Shown piece by piece: positions 6,343 through 14,114 of a stretch of 16,010 nucleotides of DNA. A model generated the notes under the pieces. The model worked only from the letters and a program-made list of their open reading frames with translations, was not told the origin of the DNA and did not search any database. Position numbers and translations under genes: made by a program. Numbering within the stretch: position 1 is the stretch's first letter; every line of letters begins with the position of its first letter. This DNA comes from SZUA-430 sp044375275 (GTDB taxonomy: Bacteria > Pseudomonadota > Alphaproteobacteria > Micropepsales > Micropepsaceae), in NCBI GenBank assembly GCA_044375275.1, contig JBILMZ010000061.1:1-16010 (forward strand), given 5' to 3'.

Positions 6343-7424
6343 CCGGCTATTTTGCAACATTTGATGTGCGCGGACAGGGCTTCCTGCGCAGCGTGAAGCA
6401 CGTTCCTGCAGACCTCCAGATCAAAGTCGAGACGTCGCTGCGCTCGGGCGGCATGAACTGGGCGCGTGTCGAAATGGATGGCCAGCGCGCGATCCTGTCG
6501 GGCCTTGCCCCCAGCGAACTTGATCGGGACGACGCCATGGAAACGGCGCGCCGGGCTGCTGGACGCGGCGGTTCGCTGTGGGGCGGTATCACGGCCGTGG
6601 ACGCCGAACGCATCAAACTGTCCCCTCCCCGCAAACCTTACAAGTGGATTGCCAAACGCGGAAACGGACAGAGCATCAGCCTGAGCGGTGTCGTACCCAG
6701 TCAGCGCTTCAAACGGCAGATCGCAGCCCAGGCACGCACGCTCTTTCCCAAAGGTGTTGAAGACCGCACGATCGTGGCGAGCGGCCATCCGACCGGCGAC
6801 TGGGCGGGGACGGCGCTGATCGGGCTGGAGCAACTGCAGAAGGTCCAGTCCGGCGAGGTCCAGTTCAATGACGGCGTCATTACGCTGTTCGGGCAGACAC
6901 GCGATGACGGCGAACGCGCTGTCATTGAAACTGCCATGAACGAGGTCAAGCGTCCCTACTCCGGATCAGCAAGCCTTTCGACGATCGACAAGGTCAGTGC
7001 GCCTCCCCCTGAAGTGGAGGAACCGGAGCTTGCCCCTGGCCCGCTGGTCCAGCGTCCTCCCGCCGCCGACTGCCAGAAGCTTGTCGACGAGGCCATGCGC
7101 AATCACGTCGTGCAGTTTGCACCCGCATCCGACGCCGTGGATACCAAAGGCCTGAAGGCGATCGAGACCATGGCCAATACGGCGCTGAGGTGCCCCGACC
7201 TGAAGCTGAAGATTTCCGGTCATGCTGACGGGACGCAACTGGAGGCGAATGCAACCGAGATCAGCCGGCGGCGCGCCCTTGCCGTGTCAAAACTCATGCG
7301 GGAGCGCGGGCTTGAGAATGATCGCCTGGTGATTGTCGGCGTCGGTGCGGCCCAGCCGGATCCGGATGCCGACCCGCAAGATCCGGCGAAGAACCGCCGC
7401 GTCGAATTTTCGGTGATCCCATGA
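6291..7424 (+). CDS. OmpA-family protein: signal anchor, BON-like segments, peptidoglycan-binding domain
   Basis: The protein has 377 aa from ATG 6291 (375 from 6297). Residues 5-24 form a membrane or signal segment. Two BON-like segments follow (about 40-110 and 185-235), each with the strand pattern of V-x-x-x-G-x-V/I-x-L-x-G, then a Pro/Glu-rich linker (237-257). The OmpA C-terminal domain spans about 260-377. It has GHADG with D313 and SRRRALAV with R328, the Asp-Arg pair, 15 apart, that grips meso-diaminopimelate, and it ends in NRRVEFSV. C261 and C301 may form a disulfide. Its likely role is tying the envelope to peptidoglycan. The 58-codon upstream extension (TTG 6117) is rejected as non-protein-like. 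The start lacks a good ribosome site. A coiled-coil gene follows 19 bp on. Confidence 0.85.
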   Translation: MAMSRWIVFAGITAMLVTGYFATFDVRGQGFLRSVKHVPADLQIKVETSLRSGGMNWARVEMDGQRAILSGLAPSELDRDDAMETARRAAGRGGSLWGGITAVDAERIKLSPPRKPYKWIAKRGNGQSISLSGVVPSQRFKRQIAAQARTLFPKGVEDRTIVASGHPTGDWAGTALIGLEQLQKVQSGEVQFNDGVITLFGQTRDDGERAVIETAMNEVKRPYSGSASLSTIDKVSAPPPEVEEPELAPGPLVQRPPAADCQKLVDEAMRNHVVQFAPASDAVDTKGLKAIETMANTALRCPDLKLKISGHADGTQLEANATEISRRRALAVSKLMRERGLENDRLVIVGVGAAQPDPDADPQDPAKNRRVEFSVIP

Positions 7425-7443
7425 ACAGGGAGGCCGGCCATCC

Positions 7444-9258
7444 ATGATGTACCTCATCGTCCAGACCTGGCTGTTCCTGGCGATCTCATGCCTCATCGGC
7501 ATGCTGATGATGTACTTCCTCGTGCGGAACCAGAAATCGGAACGGCAAACGCAGCTGGAGGCCGAAGCGCTTGATGCCCGGCACCGCGCCATCACGGTCG
7601 AGAAGGAAATCGAGGAATATCGTGCGCGCCTTGCAGAGCTCGAGGGGTTGCCTGCCTCTGCGCGTGCGTCGCGCATTGCGGCGCGCGAGGAAATGGCCGC
7701 TCGCATCAGCCAGCTTGAACGTGACCTCTCCTCGACTCAAACCAGCGAGAAGAAGCTCGCGGAAGAAAGCGGGCGCCTGCGAACGGAAGTCGACACGTTC
7801 CGGACGCGCTATCTGGAAGCGCGGGCCAAATGGGACGAGTACAAGGCCAAGGCCGACGCGCTTGCCGCCGCACCGCAACCGCTCAACCTTGGGGCTGCGC
7901 AGATCGTTCCTGACGAAACGATGCGCAAGCGCGTCCTAGAACTTGAAGCCGCTCTGGCCGAAACCGCGCGCGAGAGGGACCGCGTTGGCGAGCAGGCGCG
8001 CAGCTTCATGGCGCGCACCCGCGAACTCGAGAAGCAGGTGGCGAACGGCGCGCCTGCGCCTGATACAAAGTCTGCCGAAGCCATCAAAGCCATGCAGGTT
8101 CGGGCCTCCGAACTTGAAGGGCAACTGGCGCAGGCGTTCCGCGAGCGAGATGGTGCCTCGCTACAGATCCAGCAGATGCTTTCGCGGATCCGGGAACTCG
8201 AGTCGGCACTGGCGACCGCGAGCCAAGGCGGCGAGCGGACGCAGGAAAGCTCGCGCGCTGTCCAGTCCCGCGTCACGGACCTGGAGGCCAGCCTCGTCAT
8301 CGCGACGCGGGAGCGCGAACTGGCCATACAGCAGATCTCCCAGCTGACATCGCGCCTTGCCGATGCGGAGCGGCTTGCAGCGACTGCCGGCCAGCAAAGC
8401 GAGAAATCGAGTGACACGGCCCGCCAGATGCAGGCGCGCATTGCGGAACTCGAGGGCCGGCTCGCGGCCGGGTTTGCCTCCGCGCGTGAGAGCGACGCCT
8501 TGAGAAGTCGTGTCCTGGACCTTCAGGACAAGCTGTCAGAAGCAGAGGTCGCACTCAGCAAGTCCCTCAATCGCCTGAAGCAGGAGACTGATCCGCTGAG
8601 GTTGCAGATTTCGGATCTAGAGACACGGCTCGCCCATGCGGCGGCGACCAACACGCAAGGCGATACGATTGCCGTGCTGCAGAGTGCCGACAATGTGGAA
8701 CTGCGCACCAAGCTGGCTGACGCCGAAGCGCGCGCCGCGAAGGCTGATGTGCTGGCCACGGAGGTCGAGCAAATGACCGAACGCCTCGCGCAGGCTCCGG
8801 CTGCGGCTTCAGCGATGGTGATGCCATCCGTTGATCCGGAAGAAGCCCGCGTGTTGCGGGCGCGCGTCACCGAACTGGAACTGGACCTTGAGCACGCCCA
8901 GCGACAGGCTTCCGAGGCGCAGTCCCTGAAGTCCCAGGTCACAAACCTCGAGACCCGGCTCAACGCGGCACTGCAGATCGCCAGAATGCCGGAGCCCAGC
9001 GAAGACGTCAGCCTGCTGAAAGCGCGCCTTGCTGATGTCGAAGCCCGCCTGATGGCCCAGAACCAGTCTTCCGCCGAGGTCAACAACCTGCACAACCGGG
9101 TGGCCGCGCTGGAGGCCATGCTTCATGAGGCGGCCAAGTCGCGGGATGAAGCTGCCGTGCTTCGGGCCAAGGTGGCGGAACTGGACGGGCGTCTCGGCCT
9201 CGCCATGAAGGCGGCGGCGGAAGCCCGGGCGCGCAATCCGCAGAATGAGGCGGTCTGA
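7444..9258 (+). CDS. Membrane-anchored long coiled-coil protein
   Basis: The protein has 604 aa. Residues 3-27 form one transmembrane helix; positive residues just after it (R29, K32, R35) suggest that the long C-terminal part is cytoplasmic. Almost all the rest is predicted coiled coil with recurring heptads such as RVxELExxLAxAxRERD and LRxRVxDLExxL. The units recur irregularly, broken by a few Ala/Pro patches near residues 140 and 455. No enzymatic motif is visible. The start is ATG 7444, with AGGGAGG 10 bases upstream. With the OmpA-like gene 19 bp before it, the two look like one operon, perhaps an envelope scaffold: one partner on peptidoglycan, the other a cytoplasmic rod. The family is not recognised and the function is unknown. 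Confidence 0.8.
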   Translation: MMYLIVQTWLFLAISCLIGMLMMYFLVRNQKSERQTQLEAEALDARHRAITVEKEIEEYRARLAELEGLPASARASRIAAREEMAARISQLERDLSSTQTSEKKLAEESGRLRTEVDTFRTRYLEARAKWDEYKAKADALAAAPQPLNLGAAQIVPDETMRKRVLELEAALAETARERDRVGEQARSFMARTRELEKQVANGAPAPDTKSAEAIKAMQVRASELEGQLAQAFRERDGASLQIQQMLSRIRELESALATASQGGERTQESSRAVQSRVTDLEASLVIATRERELAIQQISQLTSRLADAERLAATAGQQSEKSSDTARQMQARIAELEGRLAAGFASARESDALRSRVLDLQDKLSEAEVALSKSLNRLKQETDPLRLQISDLETRLAHAAATNTQGDTIAVLQSADNVELRTKLADAEARAAKADVLATEVEQMTERLAQAPAAASAMVMPSVDPEEARVLRARVTELELDLEHAQRQASEAQSLKSQVTNLETRLNAALQIARMPEPSEDVSLLKARLADVEARLMAQNQSSAEVNNLHNRVAALEAMLHEAAKSRDEAAVLRAKVAELDGRLGLAMKAAAEARARNPQNEAV

Positions 9259-9296
9259 CGAGGCGCCTTTCTGCCAAGCCCCCAGTATTTGTGGCG

Positions 9297-9323
9297 TTGA
9301 CGCCGCAGTCTCCAATGTAGACA
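9297..9323 (+). promoter_or_regulatory. Tentative sigma-70-type promoter of thiC
   Basis: TTGACG (9297-9302) is a good alphaproteobacterial -35. TAGACA (9318-9323) is a poor -10 at a short 15-base spacing. The inferred start near 9330 falls just before the riboswitch P1 stem at 9333, as expected. The call rests mainly on that position. Confidence 0.3.
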
Positions 9324-9332
9324 GTGCCCCCG

Positions 9333-9423
9333 TCCGAAGGGGGGCCATTCCGGCTGAGATCTGCGCCAAGCGCGCGACCACCCTTTGAACCTGATCCGGC
9401 TTACACCGGCGGAGGGATTCGGA
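9333..9423 (+). ncRNA. TPP riboswitch (THI element)
   Basis: The conserved THI-box parts are present in order: CTGAGA (9354-9359) and ACCCTTTGAACCTGATC (9380-9396), followed by the CCGG/CCGG arm and GGAGGGA. The closing P1 stem pairs TCCGAA (9333-9338) with TTCGGA (9418-9423). It binds thiamine pyrophosphate in the nascent mRNA and lowers thiC expression when TPP is plentiful. Between P1 and the ATG there is a T6 run (9437-9442), but no GC-rich hairpin directly before it. Control of translation start therefore looks more likely than termination, as is common in proteobacteria. Confidence 0.95.
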
Positions 9424-9511
9424 TTGCTGCTCGTCCTTTTTTGAAGGCGCGACCAGATGCCGTTTCATTCCGCCCCTGCCGGAGCAGCGTCCCAACCGGA
9501 TAGCAGGAAGT

Positions 9512-9592
9512 CGCGACATGAACATACACCCGAAGGCACCGTTCCAGATTTCGACCGGGCCCATCCCGGGCTCGCGCAAGGTTCATGTCGCG
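9512..9592 (+). promoter_or_regulatory. 12-bp inverted repeat masking the thiC start codon
   Basis: CGCGACATGAAC (9512-9523), which contains the thiC ATG, is the exact reverse complement of GTTCATGTCGCG (9581-9592) inside the coding region. The 57-base interval holds a smaller GC stem, CCGGG/CCCGG (9555-9559 with 9565-9569), that would bring the arms together. Folded, it hides the start codon and abuts the ribosome site AGGAAG (9505-9510). It may be an extra translational switch or part of the riboswitch expression platform. The pairing is seen; its role is inferred. Confidence 0.45.
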
Positions 9593-11335
9593 GGAGAGCG
9601 GTTTCCCGACATCCGGGTGCCCTTCCGTGAAGTGGCGTTGCATCCGTCAGCCAAGGAACCACCGGTTCGCATTTATGATCCGTCGGGTCCCTACTCCGAG
9701 GCCAATGCCAACGTCGATATCCAGAAAGGCCTTCCGCGCATCCGTGACGCGTGGATCCATCAGCGCGGAGATGCCGCCGCCTATGACGGACGCCAGGTCA
9801 AGCCGGAAGACAATGGCGGCGCCACAGGCGAGAAGCTCGTTCCTGGCTTTCCGGGCCAGATCCGCCCGCTGAAGGCGAAGGCGGGGCGACGCATCACGCA
9901 ACTGGAATATGCCCGCGCGGGGATCGTGACTGCGGAAATGGAATATGTTGCCATCCGCGAGAACCTCGGACGCTCCAAGCTTGCCCGCGACGGCGAAAGT
10001 TTTGGCGCCTCGATCCCCGATGAGGTCACGCCGGAGTTCGTTCGTGACGAGATCGCCCGGGGACGCGCCATCATCCCGGCGAACATCAATCATGGTGAAC
10101 TCGAGCCGATGGCGATCGGCCGCAACTTCCTGGTGAAGATCAACGCGAATATCGGAAACTCGGCCGTCACCTCCTCGGTTGACGAGGAAGTGGAGAAGCT
10201 GGTCTGGGCCATTCGCTGGGGCGCGGACACGGTCATGGACCTTTCCACGGGGCGCAACATCCACAATATCCGGGACTGGATCATCCGGAACGCGCCCGTT
10301 CCGATTGGCACGGTTCCGATCTACCAGGCGCTCGAGAAGGTGAACGGCGTTGCCGAAGACCTCACATGGGAAGTTTACAGGGACACACTGATCGAACAAT
10401 GCGAGCAGGGCATCGACTACTTCACCGTCCATGCCGGCGTGCGGCTTCCCTACATTCATCTCACGGCAAACCGAACCACCGGCATCGTTTCGCGCGGTGG
10501 CGCCATCATGGCGAAGTGGTGCCTCGCGCATCACAAGGAGAGCTTCCTCTACACGCATTTCGAAGAAATCTGCGAGATCCTTGCCGCGTATGACGTGAGC
10601 TTCTCGCTGGGTGACGGGCTTCGTCCCGGCTCCATCGCCGATGCCAACGATGCGGCGCAGTTTGCCGAACTCGAGACGCTTGGCGAACTCACGAAGGTTG
10701 CCTGGAAACATGGCGTGCAGGTGATGATCGAAGGGCCCGGGCATGTGCCGATGCACAAGATCAAGGCCAACATGGACAAGCAGCTTGCGGTGTGTGGCGA
10801 GGCCCCGTTCTACACGCTGGGGCCGCTGACGACCGACATCGCGCCGGGCTATGACCACATCACCAGCGCCATCGGTGCCGCGATGATCGGCTGGTTTGGA
10901 ACGGCAATGCTTTGCTACGTCACGCCGAAGGAGCATCTGGGTCTGCCCGACCGGGATGACGTCAAGCAGGGCGTCATTGCCTACAAGATTGCGGCTCATG
11001 CGGCGGACCTCGCAAAGGGGCATCCGGCGGCACGGCTTTGGGATGATGCGCTGTCGCGCGCGCGCTTCGAGTTCCGGTGGGAAGACCAGTTCAACCTGGC
11101 GCTCGATCCCGAGACGGCCCGCGCCTATCACGACGAGACCCTCCCCAAGGAAGCGCACAAGACAGCCCATTTCTGCTCCATGTGCGGGCCGAAATTCTGC
11201 TCCATGAAGATCACGCAGGACGTGCGCGACCATGCAGCGAAGCTTGAGCAGGAGAAGGGCATGGAAGAGATGCGCGAGAAATTCGTGCGTTCCGGCAGCG
11301 AGGTCTACCTGCCCACAAAGGGCGCTGCCGAGTAG
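9518..11335 (+). CDS. thiC: Phosphomethylpyrimidine synthase ThiC
   Basis: The 605-aa protein is full-length for the family. ThiC is a cytoplasmic radical-SAM enzyme that rearranges aminoimidazole ribotide into HMP phosphate, the pyrimidine half of thiamine. The C-terminal CxxCxxxxC motif that binds the 4Fe-4S cluster is intact (C553, C556, C561, in CSMCGPKFC). Other conserved stretches include VRIYDPSGPY near residue 50, TVMDLSTGRNIHNIR, EQGIDYFTVHAGV, MIEGPGHVPMHKI and LTTDIAPGYDHI. The ATG is preceded by AGGAAG at 7 bases and sits behind a TPP riboswitch, so expression should fall when TPP is high. No other thiamine gene is in the window; thiC stands alone between envelope genes. The identification is secure. 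Confidence 0.98.
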   Translation: MNIHPKAPFQISTGPIPGSRKVHVAGERFPDIRVPFREVALHPSAKEPPVRIYDPSGPYSEANANVDIQKGLPRIRDAWIHQRGDAAAYDGRQVKPEDNGGATGEKLVPGFPGQIRPLKAKAGRRITQLEYARAGIVTAEMEYVAIRENLGRSKLARDGESFGASIPDEVTPEFVRDEIARGRAIIPANINHGELEPMAIGRNFLVKINANIGNSAVTSSVDEEVEKLVWAIRWGADTVMDLSTGRNIHNIRDWIIRNAPVPIGTVPIYQALEKVNGVAEDLTWEVYRDTLIEQCEQGIDYFTVHAGVRLPYIHLTANRTTGIVSRGGAIMAKWCLAHHKESFLYTHFEEICEILAAYDVSFSLGDGLRPGSIADANDAAQFAELETLGELTKVAWKHGVQVMIEGPGHVPMHKIKANMDKQLAVCGEAPFYTLGPLTTDIAPGYDHITSAIGAAMIGWFGTAMLCYVTPKEHLGLPDRDDVKQGVIAYKIAAHAADLAKGHPAARLWDDALSRARFEFRWEDQFNLALDPETARAYHDETLPKEAHKTAHFCSMCGPKFCSMKITQDVRDHAAKLEQEKGMEEMREKFVRSGSEVYLPTKGAAE

Positions 11336-11527
11336 ACAGCGGCTCCCCGCCTGATCCCGCATCCTGAACGGCTCTCGACGGGGCCGTCCAGCACAACAGC
11401 GTATTTGCGGGTTAACCACCTCTCTTAAGTTTCTTTCAGCCTCATCATTCGCCGAGCCGCGTGCTAGGTTTCCTGCATATCGGGGACGGTTTGAACCTGG
11501 GGGTTCAGGCCGTTACAGGAGATGATG
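11336..11527. other. thiC downstream region and leader of the small secreted-protein gene
   Basis: There is no gene here. A weak stem ACGGC/GCCGT (11368-11372 with 11383-11387) without a T-run might end thiC transcription. A TTAACC motif (11412-11417) lies further on. TGAACC/GGTTCA (11492-11497 with 11502-11507, loop TGGG) forms a short hairpin 9 bases before the ribosome site AGGAG (11517-11521). Confidence 0.4.
11412..11428 (+). promoter_or_regulatory. CtrA-like half-site, with a second TTAA at off-consensus spacing
   Basis: TTAACCAC (11412-11419) matches seven of eight bases of the CtrA 8-mer. A second TTAA lies at 11425-11428, but with nine bases between the boxes instead of seven. It lies about 110 bp upstream of the small secreted-protein gene. 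It is a weak candidate, listed because the same motif recurs in the other promoter gaps. Confidence 0.3.
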
Positions 11528-11947
11528 ATGGGACGTGTTGCAGCGGCGCTTGCCGCCTTGTTGGTATTTGCATGTCCCGCTCTCGCGGGTGACGATGCAA
11601 TCAATCCCGCGAAGTGGTCCAAGGACCAGTGGCGCAGTGACCTGTTCGACACCTACCCTACCTACCCCCGCTATCACCGCCTGCGGGTTGTGCAGCATGA
11701 AACGCGGGTGCATAGCGTTGTCATCCAGACGACCGCCGAAGCTGCCGTCGAGGCCAAGCCGGTTACGCCGACACGGCCCCGCCTCATCCGCATCGGCTCA
11801 TCGGAATCTGGCGATGTCCGCGTGCGTACGGTTGCCGGCGACGCGCGTGGCTGCCAGGGCATGCTTGTGATTACATGGACGGGTGACCGCGCGGTTTCAA
11901 AGTGCCGGCGCGCGATCTCATCCGGCGCTCCCGTGGAAGCTCCGTAA
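11528..11947 (+). CDS. Small secreted protein of unknown function
   Basis: The protein has 139 aa. A clear Sec signal peptide (MGRVAAALAALLVFACPALA) ends in Ala-Leu-Ala, followed by GDDAINPAKW. The mature part has a Tyr/Pro cluster (TYPTYPRYHR), a Thr/Pro-rich middle and a C-terminal region with two cysteines (GCQGMLVITWTGDRAVSKC) that may form a disulfide. Three ATG codons run in tandem (11522, 11525, 11528). I chose the third because AGGAG at 11517-11521 then has a normal 6-base spacing. I recognise no family. It should be periplasmic or secreted. Its stop codon is only 3 bp from the stop of the convergent chemoreceptor gene. Confidence 0.75.
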   Translation: MGRVAAALAALLVFACPALAGDDAINPAKWSKDQWRSDLFDTYPTYPRYHRLRVVQHETRVHSVVIQTTAEAAVEAKPVTPTRPRLIRIGSSESGDVRVRTVAGDARGCQGMLVITWTGDRAVSKCRRAISSGAPVEAP

Positions 11948-11950
11948 ACT

Positions 11951-13894
11951 TCAAGCGGCTGAACTGTCGGGCAGGCAGGCCTTGCCCCTGACAAGGTCCA
12001 CGAACACGTCCTCGAAATCGTCAGACAGGGTCTCGGTGAACTTCACCTGTACCCTCGACTTCATGTCGCGCAGCACGATGAATGGAACCGCCGCATTGCC
12101 CAGAATCAGCATTCCTGTCGCGCCCTGACGCAGCGGCGTACAGCGCGACAACTGGGCCCCTCCGCGTGAAATGTCGTCTACCTGCACCTGCGCGTTTGCT
12201 GCGCCCATGATGCGCGCAGCGACATTCACCTCGTAACGTTGCTGCAGGCGACGGTCGATGTCATCCGAGATCGACTGCACAATCTCGACCACAACACTGC
12301 CAAGGCGCGTCACCGCGTCCCCGACTTTCAGCGAGAGAGACTTGACGTTGTCGGCCTTGCCAACCGTTGCATCAGACTCACTCCCCACCACGCCAATCGC
12401 GTGGGTGACGCCCTTCACGGCCGTGAGGGACTGGCTTGCATTCCTTGCGATTTCTTCGGTGGCGCTTTGCTGCTGCTGCATGACGGCAGCAATCGCCGAC
12501 GCCGCCTCGTCCACCTCGCTGATCAGCGACTGAATGACTTCCGTTGCACCAACCGTATCCTGGGTCGCCTGCAGCACCTGTTCTATCTGACGGCGAATTT
12601 CTTCTGTCGAACGCGTCGTCTGGGTGGAGAGCTGCTTGACCTCGTTGGCGACGACCGCGAAACCCTTTCCTGCATCGCCAGCACGCGCGGCTTCGATCGT
12701 TGCGTTCAGTGCCAGCAGATTTGTCTTGTTCGCGATCTCGCCGATCAGGGCCACGACGTCCGAGATCTTCGAGACGACCGCCGAGAGTGTTGCAATTTTG
12801 GTGCGGGCCTCGCCACCGGCTGTCACAGCCCGTGTTGTCGTCGCAGCGACGATGGACACCTTGCCCGAGATCTCACGGATGGAGTTTGACAGCTGCTCGG
12901 TCGCGGTGGCGATGAGGTTTGTCGCCGAAAGGGCCTGATCGGTTGCGTGGCTGGCCTCCATCGTCGCTGCTTTGGCTCGCTGCACGCTTTCCGACAGGGC
13001 GACGGCGTCGTCTGTCATGGCTGCGGTGTTTTCCGACGTCGCATGAATGGATCCGGATGCCTGATCGCGTATCGTGACTGCCGCCTGCCTCAGGTTCACG
13101 TTTGCAGCGACGCTCTTCTGGAAGGCGTCGATCGTCCGCGCCAGGGCACCAAGTTCATCCTGTCTGGCCTTGTAATTCCTGGCCGTTCCAGCGGCGGTGT
13201 TGCCGGCAGCGAGGTCCGTCATCGCGGCGGTCATGTCCACCAGCGGCTTGACAACCTTGATGCTGATGAGGGACAGGCCCGCCAGCGAGAAGAGTGCGAC
13301 GATCAATGCGCCCAAGAACATAAGCCACGCATAGTACTCGCTGGTTGCTGCGGCTTCGGCTTCGAGCGAGGCGTTTCGGGCCGTCGCGCGTGCCACGATT
13401 TCGTCGATGACTTGCCTATGGAGAGCATATGATTCACTCAATCCAGCATAGGCCGCGCGGGCCGACTCCAGGTCGCCCTGGCTCAGCGCCGGCATAAACG
13501 AGGTCTCGAACTGCTCGAAGAACTTGACGGCTGGCTCATGCGCGTCCGTCGTCAACCGTGCCTGCAGCGCGCGATCGAAACCGGCCGTCAGCCAGAACTC
13601 GTGGCGGGCGTCGTATTCTGATTTCAGCTTGGCTACCCGTTCGGCGCGGCGGGCCGCCGAGGACGGATCATTCATGGCGAGCGTGGATTCGAGATACGAC
13701 TCGATGATGTATTCCGGCGGCGGGAGAATGTCTGCGATCAGGTCCTTGCCCAGGACAATCTGTCCGTAGAGAGGGCTTCCGATGCGCAATGCGTCGAGGG
13801 ATGCTCGGCTGGCGTAGATCATGCCGACTAGCGACGCGAAGATCACGCCGCCCATCATTGCAAGAAACAAGGATACTCTGACATTCGAGAACAT
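11951..13894 (-). CDS. Methyl-accepting chemotaxis protein with C-terminal PilZ domain
   Basis: The receptor has 647 aa. TM1 (about 8-28), a helical periplasmic sensor (29-187, ligand unknown) and TM2 (188-212) are followed by HAMP (about 213-265). The signalling domain has the conserved hairpin tip around IGEIANKTNLLALNATIEAARAG (384-406), which contacts CheA and CheW. The C-terminus is a PilZ domain (about 546-637) with both c-di-GMP motifs: R549-x-x-x-R553 and D574-x-S576-x-x-G579. It should tie chemotaxis, or a related Che-like pathway, to c-di-GMP. No CheR/CheB-tethering pentapeptide is visible at the end. The ATG is preceded by AGGAG at 8 bases. A GANTC site and a CtrA-like motif lie just upstream. 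No che genes are nearby, so it is an orphan receptor. Confidence 0.93.
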   Translation of the reverse strand: MFSNVRVSLFLAMMGGVIFASLVGMIYASRASLDALRIGSPLYGQIVLGKDLIADILPPPEYIIESYLESTLAMNDPSSAARRAERVAKLKSEYDARHEFWLTAGFDRALQARLTTDAHEPAVKFFEQFETSFMPALSQGDLESARAAYAGLSESYALHRQVIDEIVARATARNASLEAEAAATSEYYAWLMFLGALIVALFSLAGLSLISIKVVKPLVDMTAAMTDLAAGNTAAGTARNYKARQDELGALARTIDAFQKSVAANVNLRQAAVTIRDQASGSIHATSENTAAMTDDAVALSESVQRAKAATMEASHATDQALSATNLIATATEQLSNSIREISGKVSIVAATTTRAVTAGGEARTKIATLSAVVSKISDVVALIGEIANKTNLLALNATIEAARAGDAGKGFAVVANEVKQLSTQTTRSTEEIRRQIEQVLQATQDTVGATEVIQSLISEVDEAASAIAAVMQQQQSATEEIARNASQSLTAVKGVTHAIGVVGSESDATVGKADNVKSLSLKVGDAVTRLGSVVVEIVQSISDDIDRRLQQRYEVNVAARIMGAANAQVQVDDISRGGAQLSRCTPLRQGATGMLILGNAAVPFIVLRDMKSRVQVKFTETLSDDFEDVFVDLVRGKACLPDSSAA

Positions 13895-13937
13895 CGAACG
13901 GGCTCCTGAGTCCGATGTTGGAGAGCTAGGGGGTGCG

Positions 13938-13954
13938 GGTTAACAAGCGATTTA
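13938..13954 (-). promoter_or_regulatory. CtrA-like site upstream of the MCP-PilZ gene
   Basis: On the minus strand this reads TAAA-N7-TTAACC, one base off TTAA-N7-TTAA in the first box. It lies about 45-60 bp upstream of the receptor ATG, a reasonable distance for a -35 element. A GANTC site (13908-13912) lies between it and the ribosome site. A further TTAAC on the plus strand (14051-14055) precedes the divergent coiled-coil gene. The rest of the 220-bp gap shows no gene. Confidence 0.4.
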
Positions 13955-14114
13955 CCCTATTCGATATTCAGCCATGTTTGGCAAGCGCGTCACCGGAGCT
14001 TTACGGTTTCAAAACCAAGAAGCGAAAGGTTTTCGATACTCGACGTTTGCTTAACTCCCCTCGACGAAAATCCGTCAGTTCTGAATACCAGTGCGTAGAT
14101 CTGGCGAGGCGGCT

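Noticed and set aside
7444..9258. Coiled-coil protein as an SMC or chromosome-partition ATPase
   Set aside because: There is no Walker A or B motif, and the protein starts with a transmembrane helix.
9647..11419. 590-codon minus-strand open frame opposite thiC
   Set aside because: thiC is certain on the plus strand. The antisense product is rich in Arg, His and Asp without domain motifs, and is a shadow of codon bias.
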